The translations under genes were made by a program, and so were the position numbers. From NCBI GenBank assembly GCA_038502055.1, contig JAXRKN010000045.1, positions 10,405,501-10,469,500 on the forward strand: a stretch of DNA of 64,000 nucleotides, given 5' to 3'. Shown here piece after piece: positions 1-13,473 of this stretch; within the stretch, counting starts at the first letter, position 1; each line of letters starts with the position of its first letter. The stretch comes from Tanytarsus gracilentus (taxonomy: Eukaryota > Arthropoda > Insecta > Diptera > Chironomidae). The notes beneath the pieces are model-generated. The model was not told the DNA's origin. It saw only the letters and a list, made by a program, of their open reading frames with translations, and ran no database searches.

Positions 1-1608
1 ACTTTATAATTTTTGGACATTGATCGAGCTGAAAGTATTGCACTATAATTTAAAAACTGGTTTTTCAAGTTTACTTAACAAATTTTTAACATTCGTGCTT
101 AGTATTCAATCGACTGCCGTTGAAAAAAGAACTTTTAAAAAAGTTTAAAAAAAATTATCAAAAATGCGTTTGAATTTGATTGAAAATTTAAGTTCGGAAA
201 ATTTAACTAGTGGTAATTTAATATTTTTGACTTAATTAAATGTGACCTAATTAGAAAATTAATAACTTCGACAAGTTTTTAAAAATTGCCGGCAAAATAT
301 TTAAAAAACAAATTTTATTCACTATTTTTTTTCTTACAGTGGAAAATCCTGTTGCCACAATGATTGAACTTGAAAAAATTAATTCTGATGAAATTAATGA
401 GAATGACACTATAAATCTTCCGACATCTGAATCTTTTAAAACCGGCTTAGAAAAAATCACAACAAACGAGTTCGCATCAAGTTATCGAAAATCTTCTCAA
501 GTCTGTGTAAAATTACAAATCGAAGATGCTTTAAAGACATTGAACGTTGAAAATGTGTTAAATATTTTAGCCAAAGTTGAGCAAAAAGAATTTGTGATAA
601 TTTTTCATTTTCTCAAAAATGACTCGTTTGGTTTTTATTGGAGAATTAAAAATTCCAAGCGAGTTTTTAGCTTAGATTATGGAAGAAGTGTCGGTCGCGA
701 ATTTATCAAAAAAATCTTATTGAATGCTGTACACGCATATTTAATGTCAGTCAATTTAATTTGTCCATCACAAAAACCGAAAATTAAAATTAAAACTCCA
801 AGAAAAACTAAAATATTTTTCATCTTTTAAGTATTACTTCATATAAAGACTTTAAAACTTTATAATTTTTGGGCATTGATCGAGCTGAAAGTATTGCACT
901 ATAATTTAAAAACTGGTTTTTCAAGTTTACTTAACAAATTTTAACATTTGTGCTTACATTTTGTTTAGTATTCAATCAACTGCCGTTGAAAAAAGAACTT
1001 TTAGAATATTTTTTTAAAAAAAGTTTAAAAAAAAACAAAAATGCGTTTAAATTTGATTAAAAATTTGAGTTCGGAAAATTTAACTAGTGGTAATTTAATA
1101 TTTTTGGAAATTACTTAAAGACTTGATTAAAAAATTTAATAAATTTGTCGGGTTTTAAAAATTGCCGGCAAAATATTAAAAAACTAATTTTATGCAATAT
1201 TTTTTCTTACAGTGGAAAATCCTGTTGCCACAATGATTGAACTTGAAAAAATTAATTCTGATGAAATTAATGAGAATGACACTATAAATCTTCCGACATC
1301 AGAATCTTTTAAAACCGGCTTAGAAAAAATCACAACAAACGAGTTCGCATCAAGTTATCGAAAATCTTCTCAAGTCTGTGTAAAATTACAAATCGAAGAT
1401 GCTTTAAAGACATTGAACGTTGAAAATGTGTTAAATATTTTAGTCAAAGTTGAGCAAAAAGAATTTGTGATAATTTTTCATTCTCTCAAAAATGACTCGT
1501 TTGGTTTTTATTGGAGAACTAAAAATTCCAAGCGAGTTTTTAGCTTAGATTATGCAAGAAGTGACCGACTGTGCGAATTTATCAAAAAAATCTTATTGAA
1601 TGCTGTAC
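1..1608 (+). repeat. Tandem duplication of a gene's 5' region (units 1-732 and 857-1608)
   Basis: The sequence from base 1 to about 732 is repeated from 857 to about 1608. Each unit holds an upstream region, a 49-bp first coding exon starting with ATG, a first intron of 127 or 123 bp with the same splice sites, and a second exon. The units stop matching inside the second exon, right after a shared gctgtac. The left unit may start before the window. Similarity is uneven: second exons differ by about five substitutions in 345 bp, while the introns have many substitutions and indels. Unit B runs into the complete large gene. Unit A ends in unrelated sequence and a stop codon. Confidence 0.93.
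164..830 (+). CDS. Short N-terminal-only paralogue of the adjacent NACHT/ankyrin gene (179 aa)
   Basis: Predicted exons are 164-212 and 340-830. The donor (ggtaattt) and acceptor (ttcttacag) are identical to those of the full-length neighbour, and joining them restores a GTG codon across the junction in frame. The product is 179 residues. The first ~145 are nearly identical to the neighbour's N-terminus and contain no domain I recognise. The last ~34 are unrelated, lysine-rich and end at TAA. The ankyrin, HExxH, membrane and NACHT parts are absent. It could be a functional short form of the N-terminal domain, an alternative promoter and exon of the large gene, or a dead partial duplicate. An in-frame ATG at 360 is a possible alternative start. 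The intact frame and 4:1 replacement-to-silent differences do not settle this. Confidence 0.5.
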
Positions 1609-4600
1609 GAAGAAATTTTGATGGTGAGTAAATTTTTATCAAATGTCGTAGAATAATCCAAAGACTGACAGTTCATCTCAAATCTCAGTTCTGGTTTTAA
1701 ATATTTTTTATAGCTCCGCTTTATATTTTTTAACCACAGGTTTGCTGCCACTTTACAAGTATGACACACAACGACTCATCATTGAAACTGACCTTTTCTC
1801 AATCGGTGATGAACGAGGTTTTAATTTATTGTTTCTCGCAACTGAGGCTGGCGATAAAGAAGCTGTTGAACTGCTGTTAAAAATGGGACTGAGTGTTACA
1901 CACGTGATTGGTGGAAAAATTGCGGCCGATCTTGCATACGAGAAAAAATATTTCGATGTGCTTCTCGCTCTGCTAAACGCTAATTCGAGATTTCCTAGAA
2001 ATTTTGAATCTAAAGAAATTCCTGAAATATTTCAAGATTTTTTAAATATTTCAATTTCTTTAAAAAACGCAATTTTGACAGAAAATACGGAAAAAATTGA
2101 TGAAATTTTGACCAGCAAAAGTCATTTAAAACATTTTTATGACACTAGAAATAATTCAATTTTAACTTTTTCAATAATTAAAAAGAAATTTGATATTTAT
2201 GAAATTCTCGTTGGCAAAAATTTATTTTTTGGTCCCCGCGAGGAAATCGATGATATTATGGACAGTTTAAGTTTAAATCAGCAAAGAAAAATTCGCAATA
2301 TTCACTTAGAAAATTCACAAAGCATTTCTGAAAAACATTTAATGACTTTAATGGCAAACAGCTCGGTGAGTCATGAAGAAACGGACGTTACTGAAAAACT
2401 TTCTTATGTCTTTAAAGCTTATGAATTTTTAAATGAAATTTCAAACATTAAACCAATTTTGAAAGCTGTCGCGGCCTCGAAAGATTTCGAAATTCATTTT
2501 GATTTCAATCGAGAATTTGTGAGATATTTAGATCCCACATCAGAACCCTACACAAATGGACTATTTCATCTTTCCGGGAGAGTTTTAGTCGGTGCGAGTT
2601 TGATGTTAAATCCAGAAACAGAAAAGGAAGCTTTTGCAGTTTTAGCGCACGAAATGTGTCACTTTGCGATATGTCTCGTTTACAACAACGAAGGAAATCC
2701 ATATTTTAAAAATAATTCAGAAAGTGCTAAAATATTTGAGGATATTAGTGAACAATGTAAAGCCATTCATGGACATGAGCCTTTAGTTGATGTAATTTAT
2801 GATGATTATCCAGAAGAAATGATTCATCCAGAGCTAATCGTCAGATCTCCACACTTGCTCGCTCACTATCATGAAAATGGGGAAAAACTAGCCGAAGTTT
2901 ATGAAAAATTTCGGCCACTTCATGATTTTTATGACAATGTCGTGATTCCCGATATAGAAAAAGCAATTCCAATAATTGAAAACAAAGCAATCGACGCTTA
3001 CAGAAAAGCTAAAGAAAAAATTTCGACTTTGAGGAAAATAATTTTAATTTTAATAATTTTAATCGCGATTGGTGGTCCATCGCTGTATTTTTATCTCTAC
3101 AAACCCACTTTTGTTTGGAAGAATTTGAACGACGATGAAAAATCTAAAATTTTCAATTCAACATTAAATTTTAATAATTTAAATGTCAGAGTTGATGAAC
3201 TTTTCGCGAATGATTCAGAAATCTTTGATCTTTTGAGTTCCGAACAGATAAGTCAAACTTTAAATGGAAATCTCAAATTGCTTGAATCAGCTGTCGAAGG
3301 TTATTATTTTCAGTACATTCACTTAATTCCATCAAACTTAACGAAAAATATTTGGGATAAAATTTTGGATTCTGAAATCAATTTTCAAGGAAGAAAAGTT
3401 AAATTTAATGAAATCGTGTCGAACTCATCTGCGCTTTTAAATTTAACATCTCGAGATATTAAGAAATTAATTAGAAATGAATCGATTGACATTGGAAGCG
3501 ATTTAAATTTTGAATTTTCATTTTTCATCGAAAGAAAATTTCAAAATGTCGAAAATGTTTTAAACTCAACTGAAGTTTTTAATCTAATCGAGTCTGAAAA
3601 TGTATTTTTACTTGCTGACTTACCTGGAAGTGGAAAATCTGTAGTTTTTCAAAATCTGGCGACCAAAATCAAAGAAATTCATCAAAACAAATGGATTTTT
3701 TATCTTGAACTAAAAAATTTGATTAAAGAATTAAAAACCATCGAAAATGACGAGTTTAAAGATATAAAAGACGTTGCACTTTGTCTATCAACAAAAATTT
3801 TAAAGTTAAATAACTTTGAGAGTGACATTTTTGTCGATCAATTTTTAAATGACAAAATTGCATTTTTTTGGGACGCCCTCGATGAAATTTATCCAGTTAG
3901 TGATGACATTTTTATCTCTTTAGCTATCAAAATTTTTAACTACACTCAAAATTCTCAGTTTATATCGACAAGACTTCAATTTGTCGATAAATTAGAGACA
4001 AAATTTAAAGCCAGTTATTTTTCACTTCTTCCTTACACAAAGACCGACAGAAATAACTTTTTAAATAAATTTCTTGCTTCCAAAAATTCGACAAATTTAA
4101 CTGAAACTGTGCTAAAAGTTGAGACATTCATTGAAGATATTCTTAATGGCAGTTCAAAGACTCTAAAACAAGACATCAACAATCCTCTGATGCTCAAAAT
4201 GATTTCCGAAATTGCAATCGATAAAAAACTTTCGCCAGACCTCAAGAATATTTATAAAATTTACGATGTTTTTGTCGCAATGAAGCTTGATCTTCTCGAT
4301 GAGAAAGGCGATTTAGTGAGAAAGCAAAGTCGTGTCGCTCTCCTCGACATCAGCATCAATGAAGTTCACGAGTTTTATGCGTTGAGAGCAATTTTTGGTG
4401 ACAATTTTTTCAATCATTTAAAAAGAAAAAATACAATTTTAAATTCGCTAAATATAATGAACAGAAATGTCACATGGAAGGACGATCAAATTTCTCTTTA
4501 CTCAATTATGACGCTCAAAGCTGACAAATCAATTGATTTTTTTCATCGAACATTTGCGGAATATTTTGTGGCCAAATATTTAATTCATAACATTTATTAT

Positions 4601-5995
4601 GTCAATTATGACCCAAGTCACGATGAAATGTCAAAACGAGTTGCATTGCTGCACAATGTTGCATACAATTTTAAAGTCTACAAAGTAATTCAGAAATTCT
4701 TAGTCGATTTTTTAACGATTGATTCTGAGACCAAAATATTCTCGCCAGCTGTGATCGAAGTGATTAAATCTGATTTTGGAACTTATGAAGATTTCTTCTC
4801 GCTCGACCTTGGCGCTCAAGTTTTTTTGAAATTCTTTGAAAAAGATGAACGTGTGATGAAAATTCTGGCGAGAATTGACAAATTTAAAAATAATCAAGAA
4901 TGGATGAAATTTGAGCTTGGCATTGACAAAAATGTGACTGAAAATCAAAATTCATTTGGACTTGAATTAATTACAATTTGGCAGTTCCAAAAACGTGGAA
5001 ATGACATTTTTGTTAATTTTCTAAAGAGAGAAATGAAAATTAGCTGCAACGATGTTGAAATTAAAAATATTACAAAAGCAATTTCTGACATTTCAAGGAA
5101 TGAAAACTGCTTAAAAAATTTAAACTTTTTAAAAACATTTTCTGAGTTTTTCAATTTTATTTCTTCTTTTCTCTCAATTCGACAGCAAAAGGAAATTTTA
5201 ATAAATTCAGTTCGATTAATTGACGAAGATTTTAAGTCGAAAAATGAAGCAAGTTTTCTCTTAATTAAGTTAAAAAATTTATTAAGCAATGAAGAAATCG
5301 CTCAAGCACTCAAAAAGCGAGATTCAAAAAATCGAAATCTTTTTTTCAAAACAACCCAAATCGAAAACGAAGATTTTAATACCGAAATATTAAATTTAAT
5401 GTCACAAAATTTAAATAATGATGAAATTTTTGAACTTTTAACACTTCAAGATTCAGTTTATAAATCGACTGCATCCATGATGACCGCACAAAATCAAGAC
5501 GGCTATTTTATCGAAACTTTTATTATTTTTCTGTTCAACCACACGAGCACGGATCAATTTCGAAGTATTTTATTGCAACGCGATGGCGAAAACGACACGA
5601 TGCTTCAGTATTCTCATTTTCATCCATATCCCGATAACTTTTATATTATTTCTAAAATTTACTCAATTCGAATTCCAGTGAATGAAATCCAGGAAACATT
5701 TTTGAACCGAAAAAAATTCACTTTTCCATCATTTGTTGACGTTTTTGAAGCCGCAAACCGAGTTGAGGTTTTCGAAGATGTCGCAGCATTTTTAAGAAGT
5801 GTTTTTACTGGCGCTGAAGAAAAATTAATTTCTTATCTAAGCAGAAGAGATGAAAATGGTGAAACTTTTTTTGGTGTTCATAAAAATGTGAAAAGATTTA
5901 GAGAAAAAATTGCACCATTTCTTAAAATTCTTGAAGAATTACTTGATGATGAAGAAATTCAAAAACTTTATTCTAAAGAAATTTTAATTAATTAA
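1041..5995 (+). CDS. Ankyrin - HExxH metallopeptidase-like - transmembrane - NACHT NTPase protein (1571 aa)
   Basis: Exons are 1041-1089, 1213-1623 and 1740-5995, all GT-AG and in phase (4716 nt, 1571 aa). Residues 1-154 form an unrecognised N-terminal domain shared with the upstream short copy. About 155-315 look like three or four degenerate ankyrin repeats, including a typical AGDKEAVELLL stretch. Residues 457-461 are HEMCH, an HExxH zinc-protease motif, with glutamates at 512, 513 and 518 that could be a third ligand as in gluzincins. A single hydrophobic helix spans about 587-605. A STAND-type NTPase follows: Walker A LPGSGKS (781-787), Walker B DALDE (865-869), and downstream an HRTFAEYFVAKYL motif common in animal NACHT proteins. 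The ~600-residue C-terminus is helical and leucine/asparagine-rich without clear LRRs. A possible poly(A) signal lies near 6016. By family, NACHT proteins are nucleotide-gated oligomerising receptors or scaffolds. A sensor or membrane-linked protease role here is inference. Confidence 0.88.
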
Positions 5996-7019
5996 TTTTA
6001 AGCTCGACCTCGTTTAATAAAAAAAAATTAAGAAAATAAAAAATTATTTTTCAATTTTTTAAAAATTCCAGCAACTAAAATCTCTTCAAATTTTTATCTA
6101 AAAGTCAACGATGAAAAAGTTATCAAAAGGGTAAAAATCGTCTCATAATTTTGAACATTTTACAGCACAACTCGTGTTTGCACTTAAAGTTCGATTTTCC
6201 TTTTTTTTTATGAGAGCGAATAAATTTTACAATTTAAGAGCAGCAGCGAGTGTCTGCTGAATTAAATAATTGAGAGTTTATGCGATCCACGAGAGAGAGT
6301 GAGAAAATAATAAATGGCGGTTTAATGTGAAAATTTTCTGGCATTTTCGAATTGAATTTTCTCACATTTTTTGTCGTCGCGTCTTGCTGTCCTCTCGCTC
6401 ATCGAACATAAATTCATTCTCATGTATATTCTCGGTGTGTGTGTGTGTCACACAAACAACCATTAAATCTTTCCCACACTCCGTCCAGGAAAAAATTGAA
6501 TTTTCTTTTTAATTTCCTTCCTTCTTATCGACAAAGACGAAAAAGAGAATTTTCTTCGTGGCGAGAAGGTGAAATTGATAGCAAAGCATTTAACCTGATT
6601 TTATTGTTATGTGATTTTTGAGCTTTATTGCCTCGGCTCTCTCACCTCTGCACATCATAACTCATTGCTGATGACGGAAATCGATTTTGTCCCTTTTCTT
6701 CTGCTTTTTTTCGTGCGGTAAAAATAAAAAACAATTTTTTGCTTTTGTGAGTGCATTAAATAAGGTTGAAGTGTTTTTTTGGGGTTTCAAAGAAATTTTG
6801 TATTAAGATTTAATAGCCTAAAATATAATTCAAAAAATAGTCACGCGGAAACTTGTTTTTTTTTATTATAATATTCACAACTTCTTTAAAGGTTGATGAA
6901 CAAAAAATTAATAAATTCTACTGATTTGAACAGCAAAATAGTACATTTTACCCTGTTTGCACAAAGCAAAAAAAAGATTCTAGTTGAAATTAGAAATTTT
7001 AAAATGCCATAAAATCTGG
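5996..7019. other. Intergenic region, no gene seen
   Basis: This stretch lies between the NACHT gene and the inverted repeat at 7020. It has a poly(A) signal context just after the NACHT stop, purine-rich runs around 6280-6310 and a short TG run near 6437-6450. Short open frames around 6327-6621 overlap each other in different frames and look like chance. Confidence 0.6.
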
Positions 7020-7165
7020 CTGGAATTTTCATTTGAGTTGATCAAAACCTAAACAAAATGTAAGCAAGAATGTTAAAAATGTGTTAATTAAACTTGAAAA
7101 ACCAGTTTCAAAATATTATTCACTTTTTTCAGCTTGATCAATTTCCATAAATTAACAATATTAAT
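7020..7165 (-). repeat. Inverted, degenerate copy of the upstream region of the duplicated NACHT 5' unit
   Basis: Read on the minus strand, this segment matches the start of the duplicated unit (1-130, and better 857-990). It shares the blocks aaacttgaaaaaccagttt, agcttgatcaat and aacaaaatgtaagca, the last being present only in unit B. Identity by eye is roughly 75-80%. Similarity fades before the first coding exon would begin. It lies about 100 bp upstream of the small secreted-protein gene. It could be a relic of a further rearranged copy, or a dispersed element that also supplies the NACHT gene's promoter. Confidence 0.8.
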
Positions 7166-7261
7166 TTATAAATTTAATCATAGCGATGCATTAAAAATAT
7201 TAAACTTGCACTTTGTGTAATGTCTCTGTAGTGAAAAGTTCTAATTTTTAGCGTCACAAAG

Positions 7262-7922
7262 ATGAAAAATATTTTATTTATTTTTGTAGCTTTGATTTAC
7301 ATTTTTGGTTTTTGTGATGGAAAAATTAAATTGACTGACATTAAATATGCGTGTACAGCCAAACAAGGTGCAAAGAAATAAACTGAAATTAAATAATTAA
7401 TTTAATTAATTTTTTTAGAGTCTCCCGGAGTTGAAGTTTCAAATGGAAAATGGCGTTTATGCGATGAAGTTTACTGTAACAAAATCTTTAAATTTCACCA
7501 ATTTCAACACGTTTAAAATTAATTTTAATTTCTAGTTTTTAGTGACAATTCTGTTAAAGTAAAAAGTGGCGGAAGTTGGAAGAAAATTACAGCTGCTAGG
7601 AGGAAGCAACTTCGGAGATGCTGTCGTAAGATTTTAATAAACGTTAAGTTAAACAATGCACAAAATATTTTTCTATTCTTTCCTTAGAGCTTGAAGTCAA
7701 CAAGTCCTCTTATACCGTTCCTTGCCCAGTGCCTCATAGTGAGTTTTTTCAATAATATCAATATTTATAAAAATAATTTATCATTCAATTTAAAACAAAG
7801 TTTCCGGTGGCGGTGTTGCTTGTGGATATTCACAAAAACCAGTTGATGTAGATCCACTGCCTTCGAAGCCTCGCATTTATGGTTCTAAAGCGTTATGGTA
7901 CAGGACAAATTTAACTTGGTAA
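7262..7922 (+). CDS. Small secreted protein with six cysteines after the signal peptide (141 aa)
   Basis: Five exons can be assembled: 7262-7367, 7419-7475, 7536-7625, 7688-7738 and 7801-7922. Every junction has GT and AG and keeps the frame. The last acceptor is pyrimidine-poor and the weakest. The product begins MKNILFIFVALIYIFGF, a clear signal peptide. The mature part of ~121 residues has cysteines at 31, 50, 83, 84, 97 and 109, enough for three disulphides, and a basic stretch before the CC pair (AARRKQLRR). I do not recognise the family. No membrane segment follows the signal peptide, so an extracellular product is likely. If a donor at 7919 were used instead of reading through, the frame would end at TGA at nearly the same place. 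The introns are only 51-62 bp. Confidence 0.68.
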
Positions 7923-10135
7923 CATTGAGTTGAATTATTTGTTGCAAAAAATAATTTTTAACATTTTTTTTTCAGAATAAATTTTAACAAGTTCTCAGTC
8001 AAATTTAAGTTAAAATTCACCCGGACAATGGTTTAAATTTAAACATCTTTTGAGTAAATTTATTGACTAAAAAATATAAAAAATCTTTTTCTATCTTTAC
8101 TAAAAATTTATCAAATAATTTTCAAAAAATAAATTTTTACGACCTAAAAAATATTGAAAATTGAGATTTTAAAGCGAATCAAAGGTGAAAGAGTGAACTA
8201 AAAAGTCGATGTAAAACTTTTCTTTATGCTTCCCAAGTGGTGATGAGCAAAAGTCATGTTCTACATGTGTTTCATCTTGATTTATATTTTTAAAAAAGTG
8301 GTGTAACGCTTATATCTGATTCCCCCCCTCCCAAAGGAGGAATTTTGTTTTTTATTATAAAAATTTTTTAAAAATTTTTTTTTAAAAAAAAAAAAAAAAA
8401 AAAATTTTTTTTTTCCGCATTTATTCATTTTCGCTTTTTATTTCTCAAATTAGGTGAGAAGCTTTTTTCCGCTCATTCTCCAAATTCTCAAATGGATTTT
8501 TTGTGGAAAAAGTTTTTATGCGCTTTTGAGTAAGTGCAACACTAATTAAAGTGAATAAATGAAATTTTTAATAAACTCTGAATGTGAAAACATAAAACAC
8601 AAAGCTTTAAAATCTCAAAAGAATTTTTTTTAATAAAATTTCAAGGGAAGTGAAAAAAATTAATTTTTCTAATCAGAATCACGTTCTGTAATTTTTATTC
8701 AATCACAATGTAATTTCCCATCTCTGGCGAACAATTTAACCATTTTAAAATGTACAATTTCGAGTAATAAATTTTATATTTTCAAATCCTCTCGAGAATC
8801 GTTTTAAATTTTTCCTAATTCCCAGGGGTTTAAGTCGACCGACCGTTATTAGCCGATGACCTTTTTGCAGCTTTCGGCTAAAACCGGTTTTAGCCGACCG
8901 AATTATTTTGATGCTAAAATTAGAAAGTTATTTAAAATTATAATTTATTTTTAATTAAAACACTCTAGACAATATTCTGACTTAAATTTTCATATTAAAT
9001 TAAATTTATTTAAAAAAAATTAATAAATTAAGGGAAGGAAAAATTGTTGTTTGTTTAATTTTTGAAAAAACCTAATTCCTTTTTTGTGGAAGTATTTATT
9101 TCAGCTTAAAATCATTTTCAATGAAAATCTTTTTTGCTTTAAACTTTTATTTTCAGTATCTACGATTGTAGATTGAGGATAATGCACCGCAAGTCGTGGT
9201 AGAAATTCAAACCATCGCCAAAAAAAAAAGATAATTGAAATCACACGAGAGATGGAAGAGCACTGCGATATGGGGAATGAAATTCGATCAGTACTCGGGA
9301 AGGTTGTAAAATAAATTTTTTCTGATGTCGGTTATGCTCCCATGATAATTTCAATAAATACACGTAAAAGGTTCGCATTGATGCAATCTGAGGCATTCTT
9401 TTGGGAGTTTTTATTTGTGGTTTTAACTTTTTCTGTGAAATTCGAGAAAATCACTCAAAAATCAGAACAACGAGGCAAAATTAATACGCACGAAACAAAT
9501 CTCAGTGAATATTTTTTTAATTCTCTCTGCATTTTCTGTTGATTATTTAATTACTCAACAAAATGTTCGACATGCACTTGCACTCACTCATGGCGTTTAA
9601 ATATAAAAGCAAACACATCCCATGGAGTGCTTGAGTTACACCAAGAGAGAGCACTTCTCGTAATATGAACATTGAGTGTTGTGGGTTGCGCACAAATGCG
9701 ATGTTTTGCTGTTATTGTGGCGACACATAACTCTATATAGCCGTTAAGTGCTGATGGGAAATTATTCGGAGCGATTTTTGATTTATTCGCTCGACTAAAT
9801 TGATTGCATGCGCTGGTAATGCTGTGTGTAAATGTGGTGATTGATGATTAAAGCATGACGAGAGGAAAAATATGTTTTTGTTGTCACTTTAGAAATTTAA
9901 ATCGAAAAAAATTTAACCTCAAAATTTTCCTGGAAATTTTCGAATAAAATTATTCGCAATTTTAAAAGTTTCGATCCCTTTAATCTCTAAAAATCACCAT
10001 CTTGAATATTTTAAAAAGCTTTTACGAGAGCCGCAATTTTAGCCTCAATAATTTATTTAAAAACCCTTTTTCACTTAATAAATTTTCAATTTTATTATCG
10101 TTTCTCGAAAATGTTTCATAAATAGATTTTTTTCA
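7923..10135. other. Intergenic region, no confident gene
   Basis: This 2.2-kb AT-rich stretch contains a 21-base A run (8384-8404) flanked by T runs, a palindrome (8875-8896), and an exon-like patch after a polypyrimidine-AG at about 9156. That patch has a 41-codon open frame ending at 9314 with coding-like composition (an EEHCDMGNEIRSVLGKVVK tail), but no partner exons were found. A TATA-like tataaaag at about 9602 has no gene attached. Confidence 0.55.
8875..8896. repeat. Perfect 22-bp palindrome centred on aaccggtt
   Basis: The 22 bases equal their own reverse complement. Nearby pieces repeat parts of it (ttagccgatgacc at about 8849; gccgaccg on the right). In an AT-rich background a GC-containing perfect palindrome this long is uncommon. 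It could be the fused ends of a small transposon or a dimeric protein-binding site. Confidence 0.9.
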
Positions 10136-11188
10136 TTAATTATCGCCACATTCGACCAAATCATTTTCGTCGTCAAAGTTTTCAGCTTGAAATCCGGTTG
10201 ACTCGTCGCCATCTTCGCTGATGTCGTCATCGATTTCGCCGAGATAGTAGAGGACAGCACGCGGCACAACGCGCTCCTTCAAATAGTGACCGACCTCAAA
10301 GTCATTCTCGAGGTATGTCTCGATTTTTTCATTTTCTTCCGACTCGGCCATTGGAAGTTCTGGTGGACTGAAGAAATTGAAGAACGAATCAGCCTTGAAA
10401 ATTGGATTTGTCTCTGACTCGTCCTTGTTGACCGACATCTCCGTTACTTTCTTGCCCGCATTCCACATAATTTCACAACCGATTGTCTTATAAATTTCAG
10501 GTCCTTCAAATCCAAACGGATCGTCCTCGTCGGGTGTGCACTTCATGAGGTAAGTCTTAGTCAAAATTGAATTTTGAAAGAAAGGATTCGGCGCGAAATG
10601 AAATTCAAGTTGAAAAGAGAGATTTGGCGCGGCCATTGAGAATGCTCGAATGTCCGTGAGATATTTGAGAACTTCTTCGTCGTGCTCTTGAATCATTGAG
10701 CTGATTTCACCGACGTTCTTGAGAACAGTCACCCAAAAGTTTGGAATGCCATGTGGCGGCTCTATTTGACCTTCGGCCGGCACATTTTTATCGAGGTCAG
10801 TGCCTGAGAGCTTACACTCGTCCTCGGATGGCTCGTAGCTGCCATTTATAATGTCCGAACGCTTCTTAAACACCAAATCGTGTTTGCCTTGAAAATTTCT
10901 CTCCAAATCGTAGACACCACGATGAAATTCAGCATCGTACTCGATGGTTTTCATCTGCAAATTCTTCAATGCGAAAATGCGCTTACGAACCGATGGATGA
11001 AGATCGTTGATGGCACTCTGAATTAAATTTCAAATGATTAAAAAGATTTGAAAGGGATTTTTTAATTTTCTTACATCTCGTTCGGCTTTTTTTGCCTGCA
11101 AGTACTCGTTCATGAGCTCATGCAAGCGATCTGTCGCTGCCTTATGCTCCGCCACCACATCACGATATTCCACTGGACTTTCTTGCAT
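10136..11188 (-). CDS. Nap1: Nucleosome assembly protein 1 (Nap1), histone chaperone
   Basis: Two coding exons on the minus strand, 11188-11075 and 11017-10136, are separated by a 57-bp intron that falls between codons. The product is 331 residues. It shows the NAP fold in order: a basic VRKRIFALKNLQ start leading into the long dimerisation helix, then the IPNFWVTVLKNV and DIRAFSMAAPNLSFQLEFHF blocks of the earmuff domain, the FFNFFSPPELP segment, and an acidic tail (EIDDDISEDGDE). Nap1 shuttles and deposits H2A-H2B and assists nucleosome assembly. The start was chosen because the ATG at 11188 opens a 38-codon exon with a good donor. The protein is somewhat shorter than fly Nap1 (about 370 aa) at the acidic N-terminus. 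It lies 151 bp downstream of abs on the same strand. Confidence 0.95.
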
Positions 11189-11339
11189 TTTTTTATTCGA
11201 TGATTTTTAACGCAGAGATGAAAATTAAGTGTTGCACGTGTGATCGTGAGTTTGATCGAAAAAAGAATGAAATTAATTTTCACAAAGTTAACCGAGATTG
11301 AAAATTTTTAAATTAATTTATTTATTCATAAAAAAGTTC

Positions 11340-13473
<2,134 letters not shown>

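Noticed and set aside
339..341. GTG as a translation start for the short copy (and 1212 for the long copy)
   Set aside because: The G belongs to the splice acceptor; an upstream ATG exon with a matching-phase donor explains both copies.
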